Assembly (NCBI RefSeq): GCF_035492835.1
Contig: NZ_DATJIY010000015.1
Location: 1-51,225 of the forward strand
Direction of reading: 5' to 3'
Length of the DNA: 51,225 bases
Origin: Dinghuibacter sp035492835
Lineage (GTDB): Bacteria > Bacteroidota > Bacteroidia > Chitinophagales > Chitinophagaceae
Of the stretch, positions 15,667 to 24,257 are shown piece after piece (position 1 is the stretch's first letter; each line of letters starts with the position of its first letter). Both the position numbers and the translations under genes were made by a program. A model generated the notes under the pieces. It was not told the origin of the DNA. It worked only from the letters and a program-made list of their open reading frames with translations, and made no database searches.

Positions 15667-17493
15667 ATGAGATTGCAACTGGTGGATGTGTTGATCATCC
15701 TCTTTTACCTGACTGCCGTCATCCTGCTTGGACTTATCCTCAAGAAGAGGGCGCAAAAAGACAAGACGGCCTATATGCTGGCAGGCAAAAAGCTGCCCTG
15801 GTATATGCTCGGCATGTCGAATGCGTCCGATATGTTCGACATCTCGGGGACGATGTGGATGGTCACCCTGTCTTTCGTCTACGGCCTCAAAAGCATCTGG
15901 ATCCCCTGGCTGTGGCCCGTTTTCAACCAGATATTCATGATGATGTATCTCTCGGTCTGGCTGCGCCGTTCGGGCGTGACCACGGGGGCGGAGTGGATCG
16001 GGACCCGTTTTGGGACCGGCAGGGGTGTGCGTTCTTCCCATACCATCGTGGTGATTTTCGCCTTGCTCAGCTGTCTGGGTTTTATGGCCTATGGCTTCGT
16101 GGGCCTCGGGAAATTCGTGGAGATATTCATCCCCTTCAGGGTCATCGCGCCGTACCTCCCCTTCACCGTGCCCGCGGCCTATGTGCCGCACTTCTACGGA
16201 ATCATCTTTACGTCCTTCGCGGTGTTCTACGCCATCCTTGGCGGGATGACGAGCATCGTCATCGGGGACGTGCTCAAGTACGCCATCATGAGCGTGGCGG
16301 CCGTCGTGATCGCCATCATCGCCATGAAAAACCTGTCGGGTCACCGGCTCAACGTTCCCGCGGGCTGGTATGACCCCTTCTTCCACTGGCGTCTCGACGA
16401 CCTCGACTGGAAGGGGAAGATCGCGGAGGTGAACGACAAGATCCGCAGCGACGGCTATTCGCTCTTCGGGCTCTTTTTCTCCCTCATGCTTTTCAAGGGC
16501 ATACTGGCCAGTCTCGCCGGTCCCGCGCCGAATTACGACATGCAAAAGATCCTTTCCACCCGGTCGCCCACCGACGCAGCAAAGATGAGCGGCCTGGTGT
16601 CGGTGCTCCTGCTCCCCATCCGCTATGCCATGATTATCGGCTTCGTCGTCCTGGGGCTGCTCCACTACGACCAGCTCGACCTGCATTCGTCCGGCGGGAT
16701 CGACTTTGAAAAGATATTACCCTCCGCCATCCTTTCGTTCGTACCCGTGGGGTTGATGGGGTTGCTGCTGGCGGGGCTGCTGGCGGCCTTTATGGGCACC
16801 TTCGCGGGCACCCTCAACGCCGCCCAGGCCTATATCGTCAACGACATTTACCTGAAATATGTGTCCCCCGACGCGAGCAACCGCACCATCAGCCGCATGA
16901 ATTACGCCAGCGGGTTACTGGTGGCGGTGGTCGGCATCGTACTCGGGCTTTTCGTACAGGACGTGAACAGCATCCTGCAGTGGATCGTTTCGGCCTTGTA
17001 CGGCGGATACGTAGCAGCCAACGTGCTCAAGTGGCATTGGTGGCGCTTCAACGCCAGCGGCTTTTTCTGGGGGATGCTGGCGGGGATCGTCCCGGCGCTG
17101 ATATTCCCCTATGTGTTTGGCGATACCCTCAGCCTGTACTGGTTCCCATTGCTGTTCGTCATTTCGCTGGGTGGCTGCGTGGCGGGCTCGCTGCTGACGC
17201 CGCCCACCGAAACCGAGACCCTGAAGCGGTTCTACCGCACCGTCAGACCCTGGGGGATGTGGGCCCCCATCCACGCGCTGGTCGTCGCGGAGGACCCGGA
17301 CTTCCGGGCCAACGGACGTTTTGGCCGCGACATGTTCAACGTGGCGCTGGGGATCATCGGGCAGTTGTGTCTTACGATATTGCCGATGTATGTGGTGTTG
17401 ATGATGAAGGGGCCGCTGGCCGTCACCGTTGCTTTGCTCGTGGTCATCGCCCTGATCCTGAAACGGACCTGGTATGACAAGCTCGAAGACTAG
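15667..17493 (+). CDS. Sodium:solute symporter family protein
   Basis: A 608-residue inner-membrane protein with 13-14 hydrophobic segments, of SSS-family length and pattern: YMLAGKKLPWYMLGMSNASDMFDISGTMW near residues 36-64 (first core helices), GGMTSIVIGDVLKY and LLAGLLAAFMGTFAGTLNAAQAYIVNDIY further on. It imports a solute, often a sugar, with Na+. The neighbours (AraC regulator and cellobiose-2-epimerase-like enzyme) suggest a disaccharide or hexose. It is convergent to the AraC gene with 9 bp between them. A candidate promoter lies at 15641. Confidence 0.88.
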   Translation: MRLQLVDVLIILFYLTAVILLGLILKKRAQKDKTAYMLAGKKLPWYMLGMSNASDMFDISGTMWMVTLSFVYGLKSIWIPWLWPVFNQIFMMMYLSVWLRRSGVTTGAEWIGTRFGTGRGVRSSHTIVVIFALLSCLGFMAYGFVGLGKFVEIFIPFRVIAPYLPFTVPAAYVPHFYGIIFTSFAVFYAILGGMTSIVIGDVLKYAIMSVAAVVIAIIAMKNLSGHRLNVPAGWYDPFFHWRLDDLDWKGKIAEVNDKIRSDGYSLFGLFFSLMLFKGILASLAGPAPNYDMQKILSTRSPTDAAKMSGLVSVLLLPIRYAMIIGFVVLGLLHYDQLDLHSSGGIDFEKILPSAILSFVPVGLMGLLLAGLLAAFMGTFAGTLNAAQAYIVNDIYLKYVSPDASNRTISRMNYASGLLVAVVGIVLGLFVQDVNSILQWIVSALYGGYVAANVLKWHWWRFNASGFFWGMLAGIVPALIFPYVFGDTLSLYWFPLLFVISLGGCVAGSLLTPPTETETLKRFYRTVRPWGMWAPIHALVVAEDPDFRANGRFGRDMFNVALGIIGQLCLTILPMYVVLMMKGPLAVTVALLVVIALILKRTWYDKLED

Positions 17494-17502
17494 GCCGCCC
17501 CG

Positions 17503-18378
17503 TTAAATGAAGATCCTGCTGCCCGAGAAGTTCTCGCGGAACTCCTTTGGCGTACAGCTCTTCTTCTTTTTGAAGATCCGGTTGAAGTTCGAAATATTGT
17601 TAAACCCGCAATCATACGCCACCTCCGCGATGCTGTGCGTGCTCTCGATCAGCATCCGGGACGCATTCCCCAGCCGGATTTCATTCAGGCTGTTGATGAA
17701 CGTGCTGCCCGTGCGTTTCTTGATAAAACGGCTGAAGGACGCCTCGGGCATGTTGGCGATCCTGGCCACCTCGGCCAGCGTGATGGGTTTGCTATAGTTG
17801 TCGTTCATGTATTGAAAGACCTTTTCGATGCGCCGGCTGTTGAAGTGCAGGGTGCCGCTGTTGAACGAGGCGTCCGACAGCGTACGGATGTTCCTGGAGG
17901 TGGAGAGGTCGTGGAGGATGGAAAAGAGCTCGAGCACCGAATCGAAACCCGTCTTGCGGTTGAGCAGCAGGATGCGTTCCTTGAGCCTTTCGATGGTTTC
18001 CTTGGCAAAAAGTACCCCCCGCTGGCCATGCTCCAGCATGGTCCGTATAAAGCTCAGCTGGTTCTTGCGCAGGAAGCGTTCGTCGAGGAGGTCCTTATGG
18101 AACTGGATGGTGACCTCGGTGATTTCCTTGCCTTCGCATTGATGGGTGAACCAGGCGTGGGAAAGGTTGGGCCCGACGAGGACCAGCTCCAGGTCGTCGA
18201 TCACCTCGATATGGTCGCCAACGATCCTTTTGGCTCCCCTGGCGTTGATGATAAGGTTGAGCTCGTATTCTTCGTGATAGTGCAATGGAAAGTCGAACCT
18301 TGTCTTCACCCTGGAAAAGATCATAAAGCAATCGTTCTGGGTCAGGGGGGTGATTTCCCTGATGATGTTCGTGTTCAT
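17503..18378 (-). CDS. AraC-family transcriptional regulator
   Basis: About 291 residues. The N-terminal half is a cupin-like sensing domain (FDFPLHYHEEYELNLI, with the histidines expected of such folds). The C-terminal 100 residues carry two HTH motifs, including ITLAEVARIANMPEASFSRFIKKRTG and the AraC signature around SIAEVAYDCGFNNISNFNRIFKKKKSCTP. I chose the ATG at 18378; the frame is open 20 codons further but without family-like sequence. It stands between the symporter and the epimerase genes, divergent from the latter by 135 bp, and probably regulates both in response to a sugar. Confidence 0.88.
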   Translation of the reverse strand: MNTNIIREITPLTQNDCFMIFSRVKTRFDFPLHYHEEYELNLIINARGAKRIVGDHIEVIDDLELVLVGPNLSHAWFTHQCEGKEITEVTIQFHKDLLDERFLRKNQLSFIRTMLEHGQRGVLFAKETIERLKERILLLNRKTGFDSVLELFSILHDLSTSRNIRTLSDASFNSGTLHFNSRRIEKVFQYMNDNYSKPITLAEVARIANMPEASFSRFIKKRTGSTFINSLNEIRLGNASRMLIESTHSIAEVAYDCGFNNISNFNRIFKKKKSCTPKEFRENFSGSRIFI

Positions 18379-18513
18379 GCGTTGAAAGTAAGTACTTCCG
18401 TGCGTTTTGGCAAGGAGGATGTTAAAATAATACCACAAGGGTTATCCTGTCGGTAGGACATTTATTAAAAATCGAGTCAAAAAGTGTTAAAATAGTATAT
18501 ATTTTGAGCCAAT

Positions 18514-19680
18514 ATGACGATTGACCTATACGCCAAAGCCCTGCAATCCATCCTCGACTTTTGGAGCACCCGGGCGGTCGACCCGGAGGGCGGATTTTAC
18601 GGCCGCATTACGTCCGATAACCGGGTGGAACCCGGGGCGCCCAAAGGATCGGTGCTCAACGCCCGTATCCTATGGACCTTTTCCGCGGCTTACCGGTACG
18701 ATCCCCAAAAGGCATACCTCGCCGCCGCCCGCCGGGCATACAACTTCATCAGTTCATACTTTATCGACAGAGAAAACGGTGGCGTTTACTGGTCGGTCGC
18801 CTCCGACGGCAGACCGCTCGACACCAAGAAACAAATCTACGCCCTGGCTTTCGCCCTCTATGGCCTGAGCGAGTACCATGCCGCCACGGGCGATCCCGAA
18901 GCCCTGCGGGAGGCGATCGGCCTTTACCGGGACATAGAGGCGCACAGCCTGGACTCAGTAAGCCACGGCTACTGGGAAGCGTTTTCCAGGGACTGGCAAC
19001 CGCTGTCCGACGTCCGTCTCAGCCTTAGGGACGTCAACGAGCAAAAGACGATGAATACCCACCTCCACGTCCTGGAGGCTTACACCAATCTATACCGCGT
19101 CTGGCCGGACATCGGCCTTCGGGAACAGATCGACAAGCTGCTGGGCATTTTTCTGGACCATATCATCGACCCCGCGACGCACCACCTGGTCCTGTTCTTC
19201 GACGAAGCATGGCATTCGCGGTCCGACACCATCTCCTACGGACACGACATCGAAGCCTCGTGGCTCCTGCCGGAGGCCGCTCACGCCATCGGCAGCCGGG
19301 AGGAGGAGGTGTGCGCGACCGGCCTGTTGCTGGCGGAGGCCGCCTCGGAAGGGCTCGCCCCGGACGGTTCGCTGTGGTATGAATACGAACCCGTAAAGGA
19401 CCATTGGAGGCTGGAAAAACACTGGTGGGTCCAGGCCGAAGCCATGGTGGGTTTCCTGAACGCCTGGCGGGTCAGCGGGGACGACCGCTGGAAGGCCCGG
19501 TTCGAGCGCGTCTGGACATTCATCGACGCCCATATCGTCGACCGGGTAGGCGGTGAATGGTGGTGGGGGGTGTTGGCGGACAACACGCCGATGCCGGATG
19601 AGGACAAGGCCGGCATCTGGAAGTGCCCATACCACAACGGCAGGGCCCTTTTAGAGGTCATTCAACGGCTCGTTGGTTGA
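18514..19680 (+). CDS. AGE-family epimerase, probable cellobiose 2-epimerase
   Basis: A 388-residue (alpha/alpha)6-barrel sugar epimerase. Motifs of cellobiose 2-epimerases are present: NEQKTMNTHLHVLEAY near 171-186, SYGHDIEASWLL around 239-250, KHWWVQAEAMVGF near 307-319 and the C-terminal CPYHNGRALLE, giving the conserved catalytic histidines. These enzymes convert the reducing-end glucose of beta-1,4-disaccharides to mannose, or the reverse, in the cytoplasm and often act in mannan use. N-acylglucosamine 2-epimerase is a less likely alternative. A near-consensus -7 element (one base too long) ends eight bases before the start codon. Confidence 0.85.
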   Translation: MTIDLYAKALQSILDFWSTRAVDPEGGFYGRITSDNRVEPGAPKGSVLNARILWTFSAAYRYDPQKAYLAAARRAYNFISSYFIDRENGGVYWSVASDGRPLDTKKQIYALAFALYGLSEYHAATGDPEALREAIGLYRDIEAHSLDSVSHGYWEAFSRDWQPLSDVRLSLRDVNEQKTMNTHLHVLEAYTNLYRVWPDIGLREQIDKLLGIFLDHIIDPATHHLVLFFDEAWHSRSDTISYGHDIEASWLLPEAAHAIGSREEEVCATGLLLAEAASEGLAPDGSLWYEYEPVKDHWRLEKHWWVQAEAMVGFLNAWRVSGDDRWKARFERVWTFIDAHIVDRVGGEWWWGVLADNTPMPDEDKAGIWKCPYHNGRALLEVIQRLVG

Positions 19681-19812
19681 AATGCCTACCTCGTTTGTTT
19701 TTTTATAGAAATAGTAAAAAAATTGAACTATTTTCAGATTGTGGCCGGTTACGGCTACATATAATATCCTGAAAATGTAGACTTTAATACCCAAGCCAGT
19801 AAGTCAGCGTCA

Positions 19813-20082
19813 ATGGATAAGGAACAAAAACTCATATTGCAGAAGAAGTTAGGAGCTCGTTTGCAACAACTCCGCGAGAGCCAGAAGCTGGCGCTTCGTG
19901 AGTTATCCTATCGTTGCAACCTCGACCACAGCAAGATCGGGAAGATCGAAAAGGGCAGAATGAACATCACGCTCAACACCTTGTTTGAGCTGTCGGATGC
20001 CCTGCAGGTCCACCCCCGCGACTTGTTTGAATTCGATGTAGAGCAGCCTGTACAGGTAGTGGCCGCCGCCGTCGCAGAATAG
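19813..20082 (+). CDS. Small XRE-family HTH regulator
   Basis: An 89-residue protein that is mostly a Cro/CI-type helix-turn-helix domain (about 11-67): LGARLQQLRESQKLALRELSYRCNLDHSKIGKIEKGRMNITLNTLFELSDALQV. There is no sensing domain, only a short Val/Ala-rich tail. The target is unknown. The 131-bp gap upstream is AT-rich and holds an inverted repeat AAATAGT...ACTATTT. It is convergent to the FGE gene, with 11 bp between the stops and no obvious terminator. Confidence 0.85.
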   Translation: MDKEQKLILQKKLGARLQQLRESQKLALRELSYRCNLDHSKIGKIEKGRMNITLNTLFELSDALQVHPRDLFEFDVEQPVQVVAAAVAE

Positions 20083-20093
20083 CGCGTGGTCTT

Positions 20094-21287
20094 TTACCTG
20101 GACGATACGCATCGAAACCCGGTGTGCTCCAAACCTGTGTCCGGAGATGTCTTCATCCGGGAGGACACGCGATATCCTTTGCAGTAAGCGGCATTGCACA
20201 GGAAGGATCCTCCGCGGACCACCTTCTTGGGTACGCCCGGCTCCATGGGGTCATTGCCGGCCGTCGGTCCCTTCGGGTTGACCGCGGTAGCCCCGGATAT
20301 CGACGCATAGTAGCCGTCGTCATACCAATCGCTGCACCATTCCCAGGCATTCCCCGCCATATCGTACAACCCATAGCCGTTGGGGGCGAAGCTGCGTACC
20401 GGCGCGAGCCCGTAAAAGCCGTCCCAGCGCGTATTTCTGTCGGGGAAATTGCCCTGCCACGTATTGGCCTTCGGGTGGCCGCTCGTGATGTCTTCGGCGC
20501 CCCAGGGATAGGGTAATCCGTGCAAGCCTCCCCTGGCCGCAAATTCCCACTCCGCCTCGGTGGGTAGTCGTTTGCCTGCCCAGCGCGCATAGGCGGCGGC
20601 GTCGGTCCAGCTCACCTGGACCACGGGATAATTGTCCTTGCCTTTTATATTGCTGTGTGGTCCTTCGGGATGTCTCCAATCGGCGCCCTTGGTCCAGGTC
20701 CACCACTGGCTGACGTCATCCAAAGGGACGGGGTGATTGGGCGGCGTAAACACCAACGAGCCCGCGACGAGCACGCTGTCCGGCGGCTTTGGCGTGCCCG
20801 GTGGGACTTGTTTTTTGAGCTCGTTCCAGTCGGGTTTTATTTCCGCCGTCGTGACATAGTGCGTGGCCTCGACGAATGCCCGGAACTGGGCGTTGGTGAC
20901 CTCGCTGGCGTCCATCCAGAAACCGTCCAGCTTCACCGGGTGCGCGGGGTACTCGTCGGGGCGGCCTTCCCGGTCGCCGGCGCCCATGCTATAGGTGCCC
21001 GCGGGGATATATACCATGCCTTCGTGCGACAACGCCTTGCCCGCGCTTGTATCCGCGGCCGGTTTCCCCGCGCCCGAATCCGCGCGCATTTTCAGGGCCG
21101 CCGCGATCGCGGGCCGGGCGGGCAGGTTACCCTCGCACGACATGGCCTTGGCTTGCGCCTGTTTGACCGCAGTATCCGCCACCGCGGCGTTGCCGCCGCT
21201 GCCGCCCTCCGCGTTGCCCCCGCCTCCCCTCACGCAACCGTACAGGAGGAGCATTGAAAAGCCTATTATTTTTGTAGAGTAACCCAT
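20094..21287 (-). CDS. Formylglycine-generating enzyme (sulfatase maturase), predicted lipoprotein
   Basis: A 397-residue protein with an FGE-sulfatase domain (about 125-397). GMVYIPAGTYSMG and the DEYPAHPVKLDGFWMD block open the domain; RLPTEAEWEFAARGG follows. The catalytic cysteine pair Cys364 and Cys369 (CNAAYC) has the same CxxxxC spacing as human SUMF1 and actinobacterial FGE, unlike many FGE-like lipoproteins without it. FGE oxidises a cysteine of type-I sulfatases to formylglycine. I chose the ATG at 21287, which gives a signal ending in LLLYGC (Cys18), suggesting a periplasmic lipoprotein; the open frame further upstream is Arg-rich and unlikely. Last gene of the SusCD-sulfatase operon. 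Confidence 0.88.
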   Translation of the reverse strand: MGYSTKIIGFSMLLLYGCVRGGGGNAEGGSGGNAAVADTAVKQAQAKAMSCEGNLPARPAIAAALKMRADSGAGKPAADTSAGKALSHEGMVYIPAGTYSMGAGDREGRPDEYPAHPVKLDGFWMDASEVTNAQFRAFVEATHYVTTAEIKPDWNELKKQVPPGTPKPPDSVLVAGSLVFTPPNHPVPLDDVSQWWTWTKGADWRHPEGPHSNIKGKDNYPVVQVSWTDAAAYARWAGKRLPTEAEWEFAARGGLHGLPYPWGAEDITSGHPKANTWQGNFPDRNTRWDGFYGLAPVRSFAPNGYGLYDMAGNAWEWCSDWYDDGYYASISGATAVNPKGPTAGNDPMEPGVPKKVVRGGSFLCNAAYCKGYRVSSRMKTSPDTGLEHTGFRCVSSR

Positions 21288-21367
21288 AGTACAAATATGC
21301 GGCTTTTTTGCGTCTCCGCGCGGACCGCCGCCGCGCCGCGCCGCCCGGCGTCTCACGGCAACCGCGC

Positions 21368-22804
21368 TCACGGCAGCCTCGCCGGCGCGCGACACCCCGT
21401 ACACGGCACGTGCGTGATATCGTCACCCAGGTCGGCCTTATATTTCTCCACCAGCGCCATCAATTTCCCGACGATCTCCGGGTGGTCCGCCTGCACGTCG
21501 AGCATCTCGCCCGGGTCGTCCGCCAGGTCATACAACGCCAGCGGGACGTCGGTTTCCGCGTACCTGCCGGGCCGTCCGTCCTTTCCGGGCATATAGGTCT
21601 TATACGTCTGGCTGCGGTGGGGCACCACCAGCTTCCACCGCCCCTTGCGTACGCCTTCGAGACTGTTGGCGTGGTAGTAGTACACCAATTCGTCCCGTGG
21701 ATTGGCGCCGGGATCGCCCTTTAAAAGGGTTAGTATATCCACACCGTCGATAGGATTGACCGGCATGGCCGCGCCCGTGACGTGGACTATGGTGGGCAAT
21801 ACGTCCAGGGTGGCGGCTATCCTGTTGCAGATCGTGCCCGCGGGGATTGTCCCCGGCCAGCGCATGATACATGGTTCGCGCTGCCCGCCTTCCCAACTGG
21901 TGCCCTTTCCCTCGCGGAGCCCGCCGGTGTTCCCCGCGTGGTTCCCGAAGGTCAGCCAGGGACCGTTGTCGCTGGTAAATATGACCAGGGTATTCTTATC
22001 GACGCCGGCCTCGCGTAAAGTGCGCATGACTTCACCCACCGACCAGTCAACCTCCGTCATGACGTCCCCGAACAGCCCCAGCCCGCTCTTGCCCCGGAAG
22101 GCCGGGGACGCCATGATCGGCACATGGACCATCGAGTGCGCCAGGTAGAGGAAGAAGGGTTTGTCCTTGTGCTTCCTTATGAATTGGCAGGCCCTGCGGG
22201 TATAGATGCCCGTGAGCTCCCCCTGGTCGTCGAGCGTACGGATATACCGGACGACCGAGTCCCCTTCCATCAGCGGCAGGGGCGGGTATTTCGACCGGGG
22301 ATTGGCGGAATCGGTTATGGGCGTGCCGTCATAGTCCACCGGCCACATGTCGTTGGAGTAGGGGAGACCCAGGTATTCGTCAAAGCCATAGTGGATGGGC
22401 GTAAAGGGGGCCTTACTGCCCAGGTGCCACTTCCCGATCATACCCGTATGGTAACCCGCGGCCTTGAGCAAAGAGGCAATGGTCGCCTCCCCGGGGTTCA
22501 ACGCTATTTTGCTCCACGGCGCGAACGCCCCCGAGATCCCCAGCCGGTTGGGATAGCAACCGGTGAGCAACGCGGCCCTCGACGCAGTGCACACCGCCTG
22601 TGCCGCATAGAAGTTCGTGAACCGCATGCCTTCCGCCGCCAGCTGGTTGATGTTGGGCGTATGGTACAGGAATCCGTTATAGCATTCGGGGTCCCCGTAA
22701 CCCATGTCGTCCATGAAGATGATGACGATGTTTGGCTTGGTCTGGGCTGACGCGACGTTCAGCAGGGAAAGGCCAAGCACCAGGGTCAAAGTATATCGGA
22801 TCAT
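21368..22804 (-). CDS. Type-I sulfatase (S1 family), exported
   Basis: A 478-residue protein with a signal peptide (about 1-20). Metal ligands Asp32 and Asp33 lie in IIFMDDMGYGD. The formylglycine site is Cys72 in VCTASRAALLTG, the C-x-A-S-R variant of the sulfatase signature. Downstream come GKWHLG and FTSDNG, which carry further active-site residues. It hydrolyses a sulfate ester, probably on a glycan taken in by the adjacent SusC/SusD pair; position and sugar are not predictable. Nine bases separate it from the second sulfatase, and FGE follows 80 bp downstream. Confidence 0.9.
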   Translation of the reverse strand: MIRYTLTLVLGLSLLNVASAQTKPNIVIIFMDDMGYGDPECYNGFLYHTPNINQLAAEGMRFTNFYAAQAVCTASRAALLTGCYPNRLGISGAFAPWSKIALNPGEATIASLLKAAGYHTGMIGKWHLGSKAPFTPIHYGFDEYLGLPYSNDMWPVDYDGTPITDSANPRSKYPPLPLMEGDSVVRYIRTLDDQGELTGIYTRRACQFIRKHKDKPFFLYLAHSMVHVPIMASPAFRGKSGLGLFGDVMTEVDWSVGEVMRTLREAGVDKNTLVIFTSDNGPWLTFGNHAGNTGGLREGKGTSWEGGQREPCIMRWPGTIPAGTICNRIAATLDVLPTIVHVTGAAMPVNPIDGVDILTLLKGDPGANPRDELVYYYHANSLEGVRKGRWKLVVPHRSQTYKTYMPGKDGRPGRYAETDVPLALYDLADDPGEMLDVQADHPEIVGKLMALVEKYKADLGDDITHVPCTGCRAPARLP

Positions 22805-22813
22805 GCCCGTAAT

Positions 22814-24256
22814 TTACGGCATTCGGTGTTCGCCCGCGAACGGAAAAAGCGCCGACGGCGTGTGTTCGGCCTGCATGATCCCTGTCAGGGTAGCGGTGAC
22901 GTCCGGGTGCTGTGCCGACACGTCGTGCCGTTCGCCGGGGTCCGTCAGCAGATCGAACAGTTCGAACTTGTCGCCCTTGTCGACCTGCGTCCGCACGCCC
23001 TTCCACCGTCCCTGCCGCACGGCCTGCTTGCCGCCGTCCTCGTGGAACTCCCAGTACAGCCAGGGATGGACCGTTTGCGTACCCTTGCCCGTGAACGTCG
23101 GCGCCATGGACAAACCATCGGTCCAGGGCGACCGCGTCCCGGCCAGCGCCGCGAACGTCGGCATCATATCCCAGAAGGCGCCGACAAAAGCGTTTTGGCT
23201 ACCGGCACGCACATGCCCCGGCCAACGCGCGATAAACGGCTCCCGGATCCCGCCCTCGTAGAGGTCGCGCTTGGCGCCCCGCAACCCGTCCGCGCTGTGG
23301 AAAAAAACGGGGTCGTTGCCCCCTTCGCCCGAGGGCCCGTTGTCGCTGGTGAAAATGACGAGCGTATTCTTGTCGATACCCAGGGCGCGGAGCCTGGCCA
23401 TGATCTGTCCGACATACAGGTCCAGCCGGGTGACCATGGCCGCATACGTCGCCTGGGGATAGAGCTGTGATTGGTAACCCGCCACCACCGCCTGGGGGCC
23501 GTAGTCGTTACCGCGATGCGGTTTCTCGGGGAAACGCCCCTTGTACGATTCGAAGATGCTGTCGTCCGGGACCGCCAGCTCCGCGTGGGGTAGCGTGTAG
23601 GCGGCATAGAGGAAGAAGGGCTGCCCATGCGCGTGCGCGTCGATAAAACCCAGGAGCTTTTGCTGGATCACGTCCGGCGCATACGTCGCCTCGCGCTCCA
23701 GGTGGCCGTTTTCCGGCAGGTCGACCCGCCGGTCGTTGTCCCAAAGGTGCGACGGGTAATAGCGGTGGGCTTCGCGCTGACAGTTGTATCCGTAGAATTC
23801 GTCAAAGCCTTGCCGGACCGGGTCGCCGGCGCTGCCGACGGGTCCCAGCCCCCACTTCCCGAAAGCGCCGGTGACATACCCCGCGCGGTGTAGAACCGCT
23901 GCCATCGTCACCGTGGTGTCCGGCAACGGCTCCTGTCCCTCGGGTTGTATCTCCTTATTGCCCCGGATATACGCGTGCCCGGTATGCCTGCCCGTGAGCA
24001 ACGCGCACCGCGACGGCGCGCAGACCGCCGTACCCGCGTACATCTGGGTGAACGTCATCCCCTGTGCCGCCAGCTTGTCGATATTGGGCGTCCGGATCAG
24101 TTGCTGGCCGTACGGTCCCGTGTCCCCGTAGCCGAGGTCGTCGGCCAGGATAAAAACGATGTTGGGCCGCTGCTGTGCGTGTTGCGCCTGCTGTGCCGCA
24201 ACCGGAACGGCAGCCCACAGGGCCGCCGTTCCAAGAAGTATGCGTAGGGTCTTCAT
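22814..24256 (-). CDS. Type-I sulfatase (S1 family), exported
   Basis: A 480-residue protein with a signal peptide (about 1-21) followed by a Gln/His-rich linker. The metal pair is Asp39-Asp40 in ILADDLGYGD. The formylglycine cysteine is Cys79 in VCAPSRCALLTG, the canonical C-x-P-S-R. GKWGLG and FTSDNG motifs follow. Its sequence differs widely from the neighbouring sulfatase, so the two probably act on different sulfate positions or steps. The ATG follows the SusD stop by one base. Maturation is presumably by the FGE encoded in the same operon. Confidence 0.92.
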   Translation of the reverse strand: MKTLRILLGTAALWAAVPVAAQQAQHAQQRPNIVFILADDLGYGDTGPYGQQLIRTPNIDKLAAQGMTFTQMYAGTAVCAPSRCALLTGRHTGHAYIRGNKEIQPEGQEPLPDTTVTMAAVLHRAGYVTGAFGKWGLGPVGSAGDPVRQGFDEFYGYNCQREAHRYYPSHLWDNDRRVDLPENGHLEREATYAPDVIQQKLLGFIDAHAHGQPFFLYAAYTLPHAELAVPDDSIFESYKGRFPEKPHRGNDYGPQAVVAGYQSQLYPQATYAAMVTRLDLYVGQIMARLRALGIDKNTLVIFTSDNGPSGEGGNDPVFFHSADGLRGAKRDLYEGGIREPFIARWPGHVRAGSQNAFVGAFWDMMPTFAALAGTRSPWTDGLSMAPTFTGKGTQTVHPWLYWEFHEDGGKQAVRQGRWKGVRTQVDKGDKFELFDLLTDPGERHDVSAQHPDVTATLTGIMQAEHTPSALFPFAGEHRMP

Positions 24257-24257
24257 A

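Noticed and set aside
22565..22610. Possible inactive sulfatase because of C-T-A-S-R instead of C-T-P-S-R
   Set aside because: Alanine at this position occurs in known type-I sulfatases; cysteine, serine and arginine are kept, so it is not counted as a lost site.
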